Of a stretch of DNA of 64,000 nucleotides, positions 22,356-34,426 are shown piece after piece. The position numbers and the translations under genes were made by a program. The notes beneath the pieces are model-generated. The model saw only the letters and a program-made list of their open reading frames with translations, did not search any database and had not been told where the DNA came from. Within the stretch, counting starts at the first letter, position 1. Every line of letters starts with the position of its first letter. Source of the stretch: Labia minor (taxonomy: Eukaryota > Arthropoda > Insecta > Dermaptera > Spongiphoridae); NCBI GenBank assembly GCA_963082975.1, contig OY720344.1, positions 27,935,172 through 27,999,171 on the forward strand, given 5' to 3'.

Positions 22356-25140
22356 TCAATTAGGAATTTTATCAGAATGTAATATCGAAAAACAATTTTT
22401 TGGTTTTAAATAATTATAAAATCTCTGAATATCTTCATGTTTTGAATGATTTGAATAAGGAAGTTTTAATAAACTTATTTTTGAACTTAAAGTCCATATT
22501 TCATCTTTTGGATTTTCGATTTCTATAACTAATAAAGATGAAAATCTTTTAAATTTATTAAGATATTTAGTTAGACAATTCCTGTTTAGTTGTAATTCCG
22601 AAATAATATGTAATTGTGCGGAAGATGCCTCTTCTGTTAACATTGAATTGAGTTTATTATTTTCGATTAATTTCAAAGTATGACGATAAACCTTATAAGC
22701 CCACACTTTAGTTTTTAACAAATCTGCAATGGTTGTCCAAAGAGAAATTCCACAAAGAGGCGGAATATAAATGACAATTAAAATATCTTTTTTTTGTTTT
22801 ATATATTTTTTTATTAATTTTTGCACTCGTTCAATATCGTTAAAAACATAAGGATTCTGATAGTTTCTTGTATCAAGATATAAATCAAAATTTTCAGAAA
22901 TATTCCAAAATTCACTAATCTCTTCCATCATAAAATTGAATTGAGCTGGTCCTGAATATAAATAGGAATGTTGATTTTTAAATTCAACAAGAAACATAAC
23001 AGAACCTTGACAATAATTTGAATCCAAAACAGTTACTTTTTTATTATTAATTTTATGACTAGTACCAATAGCAAGTACACTTAATTTATTTTCTGGTAAA
23101 TGATATAATGATTTTAGTATCTTTGCCGTAAATTCACTACAATAAATTATTTTATTAAAAGTTGTGAAATTCAACTCATCTAGAATGAAAGGATTATAAT
23201 GAGTTAAAAAAAATGCCTTAGCTGTTTTATGCTGAAATGAATCAAATGAAAAATCTTTTATTATACTATTGGCATTTTGTAACCAGTCAATTGAGGAATT
23301 AGAAAAAGAAAAGTTTCTATTTAGGTGTATATTTTGTTCAGAATCTTTTTTTAACTTAATCCGTTCTGGAATACTTTGTTCGTTTGAATCTGAATCAATA
23401 TTAATAGAAAATTTCTTCTTATTATTATTATCAATTATATTAATTGAAGAATTAGTTTCTTCAGTAATATTTTCAAAATCTATACAGTTTGTAAGAAGAG
23501 ATGGACTAGGACTATAAATATAATCAGATTCTGTCAAAAATACTTCTTCATTAATATTATTTCGACAAAGCAATTTTCTAGTGAACTCTTGATTTTTATT
23601 GTGTTTACAAGCTTCTTCAAGACGTTTTTCACTTAGAAATTGATTAATTTTTATTTCTTCAGATTCCTTAACAGCACAATTAAATAAATTTATATCTGTT
23701 TCAGTCACATAAATTTGATTAACTTTAAATTGCCAAGTTATAGGTGCTGGTTTTAATTTAAGCGTTATGATTAAATTAAGGGTAAATTTACATTTACAAA
23801 TTTCTAAAATAATGAAATCGAATCCTTTATTCTGTTCAGTACACTTTAAAGAAATATTTTCCCATCCGGTACTTGACATTTTGGCATATAATTTAACTTT
23901 ATTGATTATATTTTTATTGGCGTTATTTTTAAAATTAATAGAAGGTTCGCATTCATTTTTACATTCAATATTTATTAATTTGAAGAAATCATTTTTTATT
24001 TTAGGATTTATTTCTGTTAATGATTCATTTTGTCGAGATGGTGTTAGATTTTGAGGTCGATATTCAACACTTTGAGTACTTGCAAAATCATCCATCATAT
24101 CTTTATTAAATTCATTATATTGCGATATTGAATCATCAAAACATATTCCAGGGTTTAAAGAAATTTTTTTATTATTTTTTTCATAATGTGTTGAATTATT
24201 AATTCTTTTATTGGAATTTCTATTTTTATGTTCTGAATTACAAATGGAAGAAATGGAATTTCCATTTTTTGTTGAATTTTCATTTATTTTATCATGATTA
24301 TAGGTTTTACTTGTTTTTGGACAATTGTATAAAGTTAAAGAACTATTTCTTGAATCTGCATCCGAATTATCTAAAATGATTAGCGATGTAGAAGATGACG
24401 ATTTTGTTTTTGATTTTGCCATTATTTTATCGCTCGAATTAGATGTATTATTATCATTATCAACTGTTTTAAATTTAGTTAATTCTTCATATTTAGAGGA
24501 TGTAACTTCTGCTCTTTCTAAATTAGTATTTAATAAATACGATTCAATTTTGTTAAAACTTGTATCATAATTATTGTTTTTTACTTTATGGTTTTCATTT
24601 TCCAAATGATGAAAATAATGAGGATTATCTTTAAATTGTCCATTTCTAAATTGAGCTAACCACTGATGTCCAAATTCTGTATAATGATCTGGATTTGTTG
24701 AAAAACAAACATCTTTATGTACACATTCTAAAAAGTAATAATTAATATTATTGAATATATATATATATACAAACTTAAATAAAAATAAGCAAACCTGGTA
24801 ATGAAAAAATATCAATTTTACAATTTTGAACATGCAATTCGGGTTGTGTAAAAATATCAAGTGCTGCTTGACAGTTCGTACAATAATTTTTTTCTTTATT
24901 TTTAATTCTTCCTTTATTATAAAAAATTATATCACTATCTTTTTCTATATTTTTTATGTAATTAGCAATATTTTCTGAACTTTCATTTCTATTTTCATTA
25001 TTTATTGATTCATTTTTTAAATAGGTGTTTTGTTGAGTAATTTTTTCCGTTCTGGACAGAGAAAATGAACAATTTATATTCCTATATTTTATAATATTTT
25101 TTACTTGTATTACTGGTATTATATCATCATCATCACTCAT
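22356..25140 (-). CDS. SNM1/DCLRE1A-like protein with degenerate nuclease active site
   Basis: Two exons: 25140-24795 and 24727-22356, joined in phase (SLP/E/CVHKDVCF), about 905 residues. Residues 87-107 form a UBZ4-like zinc finger (C87, C90, H103, C107), the ubiquitin/PCNA-linked recruiting domain of SNM1A. A long Asn/Ser/Lys-rich stretch follows. From about residue 605 comes an SNM1-type metallo-beta-lactamase plus beta-CASP fold: FDSFQHKTAKAFFLTHY, IIYCSEFTAKIL, VTVLDSNYCQGSVMF, LYSGPAQF, FDLYLDTRNY, and near the end LPYSNHSKHEDIQRFYNYL, lining up with human SNM1A throughout. Metal ligands are largely lost: HxHxDH has become HYNPFI, ANHCPG has become SNYCQG, and the GDFR Asp is replaced by Pro. 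The Asp of LDT and the late His remain. The frame is long and uninterrupted, so the gene is probably a functional non-nuclease (scaffold) rather than a pseudogene. An AG splice site just before the ATG suggests a 5' UTR intron. Confidence 0.85.
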
Positions 25141-25149
25141 GGCATCTAA

Positions 25150-26220
25150 AAAAATAAATTTTTAAAAGTTAATTAAAAATAAATAAATTAAAATAAGTAA
25201 AATTTAAATAACGTTTTAAAAATAAAATAATAAATTAAAATTAAATTAGATAATAAAAGAGTCGGGTTACTAAAGAGCTGAAACCATCATAGGTTTATTC
25301 TTTTTTAAAAAAAATAAAATTCATTTAATTTAAAAAAAAAACATTTTCATGAAGAGTTCATTTATATAGTAATGATTATTTTTTTTTTGGGATGATATCA
25401 AATCTTTTAAAGTCTCTTTACTAATAATTTAATATTAGATACTTAAAGTTGTGAATTATATTATAAATTATAATATATCTAATTTATGAGAATTTTATAG
25501 TTCTTCTTAAAATAAAAATTTAACACAATTATTGGTTTTCCCATATTTATTTGGTTAATTATTTTAATATTTCAAATATTATTTTTACTTTGAAAAACTA
25601 TCTAAAATTAACTAATAATAATTTCATTTTTCATATAGTTTAGAAATATATTTTTTTTTTAAATAAAATATCTGTACATACCATATTATTTTCATCTTTC
25701 CAACATCAAAAAATGAAACAAATAATAGAAATAAAAGCCGTTGTGACTTGAATGACAGTTTGTTGTAAATGTCAAATCTATTGAAAATGTCAAAAGTTGG
25801 TTATGTATATACATAATTATTCCATGTGTTCATATTAATAATAAATAAAAATAAAAAAAAATATAATTATTTTTATATTTGTGATTTAAAATTATTCTTT
25901 AAATTATATTTAAGTACAAATTAAATATTTATAAAATTTAAATAATTAAATTAATAAATTAAATATTATTTTTTTATATCTTATCTATTTTATCTATTAA
26001 AATAATATATTATATAAATTAAATTTTAATTAATAATAAGAAATTGATCATTTTTATTTTTAAACTTTTTTTTATTTTTGAATTTTTATTTATTCCTGTA
26101 TTTAAAATTTTAATTTTTCAATTTAAAATAAACAAAAATCATTGATGTGATGGATAAAAGATTTTTAAATATATATATTTGTTCGGTTAGGTTTTCGTGA
26201 ACGTTTTTATTATTATGAAA
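25150..26220. other. AT-rich upstream region of the SNM1-like gene
   Basis: Probable promoter and 5' UTR side of the minus-strand gene. Poly-A/T and TA-rich sequence; no coding homology recognised. Confidence 0.55.
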
Positions 26221-26221
26221 A

Positions 26222-26668
26222 TTTATTTCTGGATTATATTTTCACGTTTAATTGTGAAATTTGAGTCTCGACGTTTCGGTTCCCATTTTGGTGCCATTTT
26301 CAAGAGAATTTATTTATGAGGGAATTTTTTGGGGGATTCTAGGAAGTAGTTTTTTTTTCTCGTCTGTGTGACCAAGAGTCGATGTTGGGATTTTGGGTTG
26401 AATGGGTAGAAGACATTGGACTAATTATGTTCCGAAGCCCCTAAGAATTCTTGGCACTGACTCACCACTGATACTCGTCTGCTTTTGACGACTGCTCGAC
26501 CTGAAAAGGTAGATCCCAAAGGGTCGGACTTCAGTCGACCTCGGACTCTGGGTTTTAGTCTGTGTCCAAAAAAAGTTCCTTCCTAACGCCAAAATGATCG
26601 CTGAAACGTTGAGTCTCTAATCTCACAATTAAATGTGAAAATAATCCAGAAATAATTTCTCACAATAT
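26222..26668. mobile_element. Inverted-repeat element, unclassified MITE
   Basis: Left arm from about 26225 (ATTTCTGGATTATATTTTCA, AATTGTGA, GAGTCTC) is repeated in inverse near 26605-26665 (GAGTCTC, TCACAATTAA, TGAAAATAATCCAGAAATAA). Arms are about 55-60 bases and the total about 445 bases. The inner arm edges carry ACGTTTCGG and TGAAACGTT. The interior is relatively GC-rich with GACCTGAAAAGGTAG and TCGACCTCGG motifs. No ORF. Confidence 0.65.
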
Positions 26669-26680
26669 ATTCCTTTACTG

Positions 26681-26961
26681 CAGTAATTTCGAAAGTGGGC
26701 GCTCCATGGAGGCGGTGATGGCCACAGGTGCATTTAGGGAAAATTACTTGTATATTAATTTTCTATTCCGAGATCAATAAATAGATATATAAATTCACTG
26801 TTTCTAATTTACACCTTTATTTATAATATTTTGCAAATAGACACATTTATCTTTATGTTTGATTGTTTTTAAAATTAAAAAAAGTTAATTTTCCAAGGGG
26901 GAGCTGAGTAAAATTTTTTCTGGAAAGGGGGTGCTTGGCCAAATAGGTTTAGGAACCACTG
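26681..26961. mobile_element. hAT MITE with perfect 8-bp target duplication
   Basis: Left terminus CAGTAATTTCGAAAG; right terminus is the reverse complement of CAGTGGTTCCTAAAC. CTTTACTG occurs exactly on both sides (26673-26680 and 26962-26969). No transposase inside. Confidence 0.85.
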
Positions 26962-27414
26962 CTTTACTGGGTAATTTTTGGTATGTTTTGTATATATTCT
27001 CGAGATTTATATTTTAAGTCCGTTTGAGATTTAAGTGTTAGGTATTTATTTGTTATTATTTAGTTTCTTATTGAGTATATGATCTTGCTTATGAGATTTA
27101 TAAAGATTATAAGGTTAAACCGAGGGTATTTTCACTCACAATTTTAATTTTTGCCAAATCTCAAACGCTAATACCGATTATGACGTGATTATTGGTGTTA
27201 ATGGTACTTGGGACTATTAGGTGTTCATTCCAAAAATTATACAGCTTTATATATATTCTTGAAATAAGAACTATTAAAATTTACAAAAATTCAAAAACTC
27301 AACTTTATATGGCTTATGTGAAATTACATGTAAAACAAAAATAAATTGAAATGTTTAAATATTTTATTAGGTAAGTTTTAAGAATTAAAAGAGTGCATAA
27401 CTTAAATAATATAC

Positions 27415-27590
27415 TTACACAAATCTGGGTCTATTAATATTTCCCTCGTTCTTACTAAATTGTTTGGGGCTTCAATTTTCCCCAAAACCGAGTTCCACAC
27501 ATAAAAAAATATATTGTCACGTATAGGCCACTTCCACAACTTCCCGTTTTGTTTTATGGCCTTCACTTTCGGGACGTCATCTAACACTCA
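27415..27590 (-). other. Unassigned putative exon
   Basis: The minus-strand frame includes DVPKVKAIKQNGKLWKWPIR, FFYVWNSVLGKIEAPNNL and REILIDPDLC. It ends at a strong GTAAGT donor (about 27415). Composition is less AT-biased than the surroundings and reads like real protein, but I recognise no family and find no partner exon. It may be a host exon or part of an unknown transposon. Confidence 0.3.
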
Positions 27591-28679
27591 CTGTTAAGCC
27601 GGGGTCGCCTCGAACACAAAATCCGTCATATCACTCCTTCGACATAATTTTAGATAGACTTGAAAATAGTAAACAATGAGGTATATGTGAAAACATAAGC
27701 CTTAATATTAAATTTAAAGAATGTGCAAAAATTTAAAATTCTATATACTTGCAAAAATTGAAAAAGAAAACAAATTATGAATCTTTGAAATAAATATTAA
27801 ATAAATTTTTCTTGTGTTGATCTTCAAGATGGCGAACAAAACAAATCCTCCTTATACGATGGTTCGCTTATAGCTGTTAGACAAGCTTCATTTGGTCGTG
27901 TAGGTGGCTACCATCGCCCCCAATGCCTTTCTCACACCAAAAGCTTTAATTTTCGAGATATAGAAATCTCGCTATATCCCTCGGCTTTATCTTAGAAATT
28001 TTTTGCATGGCATATTAAGATTGAGAAAATTTAAAGATTTTATTCTTAAATTAGTGTTGTTATAGGAGAGACCCATCTAGCTTCATGAGGTTGCTTGTTT
28101 TGAAATGTAAATTACTGATCCAACTTACATCTTGTGGGTTGATAGAGTATTTTTGTAAAGATAATGAGTTTGCCTCTCCGGATCCAGTGATAATTAAGGC
28201 TAACCTTCTTTTACTTTTTACCGAAAAAATTGAATTGCATTTCATGATTTTACCTCTAACTAAGATCTTGATTTTAGTTTGTGGGCGCAAGAGAAGTCAT
28301 GGATAGTCGAAGTCAGGGAGACGAGACTGTTTTATATATATAATTTATTTACAACGTATATATTCAGAGGTCAGAGAAAAACGAACCAGGCGCGGAACGG
28401 GAACAGGCTAGATCCCTTTTTCCACTTCCCCTCGATGGGGAATCCCTCTGTTTTGGGAAGATCGTCCCTTACTCCCCGCTGCGGGTTACAAGCGCCAGAA
28501 GTTTATTAAAACAAACATATTTTATCATATGTAGAGCTACTGATCCACAGACTATCCGTATCAAACCAGGACACTTAATGTTATTTCTTGAAACATCGCC
28601 ACCATGCGGTATGCTCTATGTACTAATTGAAAAAAAATCGGGCTTGTGTGTGACCAATTAATTAAATTTGATTTAATTT

Positions 28680-28990
28680 AATTTAAGTCTCATCAACAGT
28701 TATGAATCGACGCAAAAATTCGTTTGGATTACGCCTACAGCGCCAAATTGTCGTTAGAAATGTTTTTTCGAAGCAATTTTTGGTCTAACGTTAGGAAATG
28801 CGGCACCCACGTTGCACACAGCTTTCCATATTCAAATGGTTTTGCAAAATATTTCGCACACGTTCAGCTGACATCGTACAGATCTCAGTCATCTTGAATT
28901 TTGAAAAATAAAACAAACAAAAAATTGAAAAACATCGTTTTTCTTGGTCAGGTCGGAAACTTTTCAGAACACCCTCGTATAAATATGACA
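28680..28990 (-). mobile_element. mariner remnant, internally deleted
   Basis: The right end carries GAAAAGTTTCCGACCTGACC and CGAGGGTG-type mariner terminal sequence, matching the one near 660-695. The minus strand then reads KMTEICTMSAERVRNILQNH, LNMESCVQRGCR and, in another frame, NPNEFLRRFITVD-like sequence at 28730-28690. This is the VSAERVRNILHEHL...FLRRFITVDE stretch of mariner. The N-terminal half is missing. Confidence 0.72.
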
Positions 28991-29044
28991 ATACTGACCT
29001 CACGTTTCACAGGTCACCATCCAAAAATTAAATAAATTAGAAAT

Positions 29045-29345
29045 CAAAATTTTGCTGCATCTACAATACTTTTCTAACTTATCTCTCTTTTGTCACCTTT
29101 TAAAACCTCTAGACTTCTTTCTTACCAAGAGAACCTTCACAAGTAAAAAAAAAGTCAAAAATCGCATTCGTCAATTCATCGAATCCCTAGCACGTGATTT
29201 TTACTTTAACGGAATCAATGGGTTTATCTCACGTTGGCAAAAGTTTCTTTTATCAGATGAGCTTATTTTAATTTACCTCCTAAAACCTGCAAAACTTTTC
29301 TTCCAGGACCATACGTATTTTTTGTAATTTTATAATTTTTTTTTT
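29045..29345 (+). mobile_element. mariner C-terminal fragment
   Basis: The + strand frame reads HLLKPLDFFLTKRTFTSKKK, VKNRIRQFIESLARDFY and NGINGFISRWQKFLLSD. It corresponds to the mariner end (SDYHLF..L..FL..K.F..., ..FY..GI..L..RW.KC...DG). Open for about 90 codons, but the catalytic part is absent. It lies just before the likely promoter of the serine protease homologue. Confidence 0.7.
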
Positions 29346-29569
29346 TTTGGAAAAAGAGAAGAAGTTTTATTCGTTCGTGTTACTTTAATCTTTAAATACT
29401 TATAAAAATAAATATAAAAAAGACACCTACAATAAATTTTTCGTTCCTAACCTCCCATGATTGTGGGAGGATAGGATTATTTCTTAATTTACCCATAATT
29501 TTTTGAATCAATATGAAAACTTAAATCAAGTGCTTTATGATAGTAACCTTGATAGAAAGGGAAGGATTT

Positions 29570-29670
29570 AAGGACGAGTGAATAGGAGGAGAGAAGCGAG
29601 TGTGAAACACCAAAGAGGATTAGAATGAATTTTGATAGCTTTGAGTGAATATTCTTGCAGAATAAGACAA
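29570..29670 (+). other. Probable 5' UTR exon of the serine protease homologue
   Basis: A less AT-biased, purine-rich stretch ends in GACAA followed by a near-perfect donor GTAAGTAACC at 29671. The coding exon starts right after TATTTTCAG (31312-31320), only three bases before its ATG, so an upstream leader exon is required. This is the best nearby candidate; the start is approximate. Confidence 0.5.
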
Positions 29671-31054
29671 GTAAGTAACCATTTTTTCATTAAGAATCAT
29701 ACATTCATATTTATTAAAAATTTATTATCAATATTTTTTATAGTGAAAATTTTTTTATTTTAATAATAAATAAATAAACATAAAACTGATATAAATAATT
29801 TAGTTAGTTACCAACCCTTATATATCATTCTTACGACATACTAGAATAAGAAACTTTAGAAAAAAAATATATATTTCTATTATACAGATGTTATGCACTA
29901 AATTTATTTTCATTTTTAATTTCAAGATCTTAGTATATAGTATTAATGCTCTTAATATTCGTAAAATAATAATTTTTTTTGCACAAAAGTATGTTTATCT
30001 TCAATATGTTCAATTTTCCAAACTATAGTAAAAAATTATATATTTATATATATATATTCCATTTATATTTATACTTGCTAAGTATATTTTAAAAATTATT
30101 AAAAATGAAATTAATTCTCATTCGGGTAAAATTGCAAAATTTTATTTATTTAAATATTATTATAACGCATTTAAATTTTATCACTCTCAATAAATTTTAC
30201 TTTATTTTTTTTTTTTTTAAAAAAAAAAAGATTTAAGAAAGTAAATTTCGGGTAAAAATAATTTTCTCATTTGATATAAATTAATTCAAGGGTCAGCGCA
30301 TTCTATTATTTAATAAAAATTGTCTCATTTTCGCGTTTTTGTATGTATTCTGATTATAATTCTAATAATTAAATTATGAGATATTAAGTCAAAATTTTAC
30401 TTGTTTATTTTATTTTGATTACTAAATATATAAATTGTGTAATGTATAATTAGGTTAATATATTAATTAATTTCATAAGAGTGTCTTATTATAAGGAAAG
30501 ACATTTTACGACAATTGTTTTAATGTTTTACTCATTTGCTATATGAAAGTAATATTAATAAAAACTCATTTCATAAATTTTCTATTTAACGATTATATTT
30601 CTAATTTAATATTTAAACATTTATTAAAATTTAAAAAAAAATTCTTCATTAAAAAAATAGGTGCATATTTTATTTTTTATGATTCAAAACCTAAAACTTA
30701 ATTCTATTAAAATAAAAAAAAAAGTAAAATTTTTACTTGGCCAATTTGATTGTCATTGTTGATAATTTCTTAATAGATAGAGAGGAATTATTACAATTTT
30801 TACTAATCGTATAATTTTTGGGATCCTTAACACTGACATAGTTTAAAATCTTTAACAATTAAATTTTTGAAACATAAAATTTTATTTTAGTTTAAATATT
30901 TGAAAATTATTAAAATTCACGAGAATGTGTTGAAACACCCAAAAATAGTTTTAATGACATAGAATAATCTTTTTGCCAAAATTTATTAAAAATCCAAAAT
31001 TCTTTGCTAATTTTTAAATAAAATCAAATTATCTATTAAATATATTGATTATAA

Positions 31055-31210
31055 CAGCGCCCGCTCTAGCATTTATGGCGCCCCGAGCAAATTAATAAAT
31101 TGGAGCTCCTCTATATACCTACAATTTATTACATTCATAAACAAAATGCCGCCCTTCAGATTTTCCGCCCCGGACAAATGCCTGGCTTGCCGCCATCTAG
31201 ACCGGACCTT
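31055..31210. mobile_element. Short hAT-type MITE
   Basis: 156-base GC-richer segment beginning CAGCGCCCGCTCTAGC and ending AGACCGGACCTT (reverse complement begins AAGGTCCGGTCTAG). GATTATAA is exactly duplicated on both sides (31047-31054 and 31211-31218). It sits in the leader intron of the serine protease homologue. Confidence 0.75.
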
Positions 31211-31323
31211 GATTATAAAAATAAACTTTAGTTTAGTTATTTTGTAAAATTGTGTTTGGATTTTTTTTTTAATACTTAAATAATACAATTATATATATAT
31301 ATATATATATATATTTTCAGGAT

Positions 31324-34300
31324 ATGAAAAACTTCCGGTTCGTCGAGAATAATCCTGTTAGCTTTTTGCTGTTTTATATCTTAATTTCAATCTGTAATAT
31401 AAATATATTGGCTAAATCATCCTGTCTTTGCCGAGAATATTGGGATTGTATGGCCGCTGGAGGAAATGCAACAAGATTTTGTTCGGTGTCCGACTCTACT
31501 GTCTGTTGCAAACTACCGGCAGAGTTAAAAGATGAATTGCCATGTGGAATTGTTGAAAACAATATTCCTTTAAATGCCGATCCGGCAAGAAAGTGGCCTT
31601 GGCATGTGAGTATTATTTTTTTTTCTATTATTATATTACTCCTATGATTTCGCAAAAATAACCGATTAATTTATATCATTCATGTTATCTTGGGTATTAA
31701 TGTAAATAGAAATCAATTATAATATGCTAAATAAAAGGAATTCTAATTTATACTGAGAAAATAAACAAAAATCCTTGAAGAGATTGAGAAACGGACTATT
31801 GTTAATATTAAAAAAAAATGTGTTTGTATCCAGATTATACAAATTAATAATTATCATGATTAATATCTATTGATTAGGCAATTTACTCTTAAATAAAAAA
31901 AAAATATTTCTTTATTTCAAATTTACCATTAAAAAAATAGTTATTATTCAGAATAATTTCCGTAAAAAATTCTAATCTTCAAATATATCATTAACTCAAG
32001 CGGAAAAGTCAAAAATGGATAGGTTATGATAACGTATCTAAACTAAATTAATATTTAAGGAAATACTAGGTATTCTTCATAAAATTAAAGTACCTGGTTC
32101 AACGAGCCGCCGCTCGGTACTTTAAAAAAATTATAAATATAACAATAACTATGAATATTTAAGATTAAGATTATTATTTAAAATAAATATCGACAATATA
32201 TATGAAACAATTTCAAATAATTTAAAAGAACATAAATTAAAAAAATAATAGTCATCAATAATAAAATTGAATCGATTATTTCGAAAAGGTATTATCTCCA
32301 ACAAATGTAATTCTTCAGGGGACTAAAAAAACGGATTTTTGAAAAAATTAAAAATTTTATTGAACTAGTTCTTCCGTGTTTCTTTTTAGCTATCTTCAGG
32401 TAATATTAATTTGTGTTAATCATTATTTTAATAAATTAGTTTTGTACTGAAAATTTCAAAAAAATTTTTTTGATATGTTCCCTTTTCGAAATAAATGGCC
32501 TTTATTAGATTGAAATAAGTTAAACAATTTGTTACTATAGCTTGTTTTTTATTTAAAAATATGAAAAAACTTTACAAAAATAATAATATACTAAAATCAC
32601 AAGTATAATATGCAACAAATGTCATTTTTGATAAAATTTTGAACTATTTTTATTTTTGTAGACAATTTAAAAATCTTGGTCGGTATTTTCATTAGTTGTG
32701 GGCCACAAAAATATATCTTCGTAAAATTGTGTATATTCTGCCGGAATATACTGAATCACCTTTATGATGTTGACTATTTTTTTGCATTAATTGGCACTTT
32801 TGAAGAATAGGCAGGAAAATCCATTTGGTTTGGTAAAGAAGAGAAATGTGTTAAATGCTTTAGTAAATGAAATTCCTCTTGGTTCATATCATTATCTATA
32901 TATTGGCGTACCTTAACAGATCCAGGGGTGACGGAACTGTACATAAACTCGTTATAGCTGCTCACAGCAAACGAAACTTTTTGCTCTCTTGGAATTTGCT
33001 TTCCAAAACTTCTTTTGGATAGTAGTTTTTATGTAAAATTGCGGCCACCATTTTTTAAAATCAATAATTTCGGAAGTTGTAATGTTGTAGATATCAATTT
33101 ATTGGTATTTGATAATTTTATTAATTCGATATACTTCTCAGGGACGTAAAACGAAACAACTGCCAGAGTTGTTACCTTTTCGAAATAAATAAAGTTATCA
33201 GAATTTTTTTCTTAATTTTGAAAAAATTCGGAGAGGTTACCTTTTTCGAAATAATTGATTCGAAAATTAAATAATAAACTTCTCAATTAATCCTCAAAAT
33301 ATATATTTATCTGATAATAGACACTTTTTTTTATTCCAAAATTTTATTAAACTTATATTAAAATTTTAATATATATGTAATATAAATATATAAAATTTGT
33401 TACATTCTTGAGTAAAGTAAAATTCCGTGGCACTCAATCACTTCAAATGCCTATTGTAAACAATTGTACAAAACAATTGTAAAATAATTTTCATATCCTA
33501 TATTGTTGCTTATTTTTGAAATGGAGATGATTGATTTTTGTAATAATTTCATATGATTTTTATACAGGTTGCTATAATGTCAGCTTTTGGCTTAGAATAT
33601 TTATGTGGAGGAAGTTTAGTAGATGAAAGATGGGTGTTAACCGCTGCCCATTGTCTTAAAACTGGGCCTCTTGTAGTGCGGTTTCCAGCAACACCTCGAC
33701 ATGATATTCCTGTAGAAGCTATTGTTCGGCATCCAGGATATAACAATGTTACATTAGAACATGATATTGCATTACTCCGACTTGGAAAACCGGCTCCACT
33801 AAGTAAAGAAGCAACTAGACCTATATGTCTCCCTTTGGCTGCTCCTAAAGGGAAATGTATTTTTACAGGATGGGGCCAAATTACGGAAGGTACTAAGATG
33901 ACCATTTTTAAAAATACTTTTTAATAAAGTTTAGTAACTAAACATTAAAAAAAAAAAAATAAAAAATTATATAAAAAAAATGCTTTATAAAATAAGGATT
34001 TCAATTGAAATACTAATATTTTAAAATTTTCCTTTATTTACAGATGGAGAGAGAGTAAAAAATTTAAAAGCAATAGAAGTTCCATTATGGGAACACGAGC
34101 GTTGTTCAAGAATTATGAAAAATCAACTTGGGTCTTCCTATCGTTTGCCTGTTACTGCTCTCTGCGCTGGAGGGGATCATGGAAGAGATGCTTGCTTAGG
34201 AGATGGAGGGGGTCCTCTTGTTTGCCGAGAAGGGGATAATTTAGAAGATAAAGACGTTTGGACTCAAGCAGGAATTGTGAGTTTTGGAGTAGGGTGTGCT

Positions 34301-34426
34301 CGATCTGGTGTCCCGGGAGTTTATACTCGTGTTCATCTCTATCGACCTTGGATACTTGGCGCTATTATAGGCCATTACCCAACACCATCAGCTGCAAAAC
34401 CACGCCAATTATTGACTCCTAGATAA
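31324..34426 (+). CDS. CLIP-type serine protease homologue (catalytic Ser replaced by Gly)
   Basis: Secreted trypsin-fold protein of about 328 residues. Exons: leader ending 31605 (ATG at 31324), 33568-33889, 34044-34426, all in phase. Residues about 12-31 are hydrophobic ([18 protein letters not shown]), a signal peptide. A Cys-rich clip-like module follows: [20 protein letters not shown]. The protease domain starts [20 protein letters not shown] and keeps the catalytic His (TAAHC) and Asp (HDIALLRLG). The active-site motif reads [11 protein letters not shown], where active proteases have GDSGGP, so the nucleophile is Gly. The IVGG activation site is also absent. Arthropod relatives of this kind act as cofactors in prophenoloxidase activation and melanisation; that role is inferred here. 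Its large intron carries a 1-kb transposon-like element. Confidence 0.9.
32269..33261. mobile_element. Unclassified DNA transposon-like element in an intron
   Basis: Left end GAATCGATTATTTCGAAAAG and right end (reverse complement) GAATCAATTATTTCGAAAAA form terminal inverted repeats of about 22 bases. AAAATT occurs next to both. About 990 bases lie between them, with a minus-strand frame at 32965-32774 ([20 protein letters not shown]...[14 protein letters not shown]) that I cannot place. TACCTTTTCGAAATAAA motifs recur inside near 33176. Confidence 0.6.

Noticed and set aside
32088-32127. Small nested hairpin (AAAGTACC...GGTACTTT with an inner CGAGC/GCTCG stem)
   Set aside because: Too short and isolated to call an RNA gene or terminator; recorded only as a curiosity.
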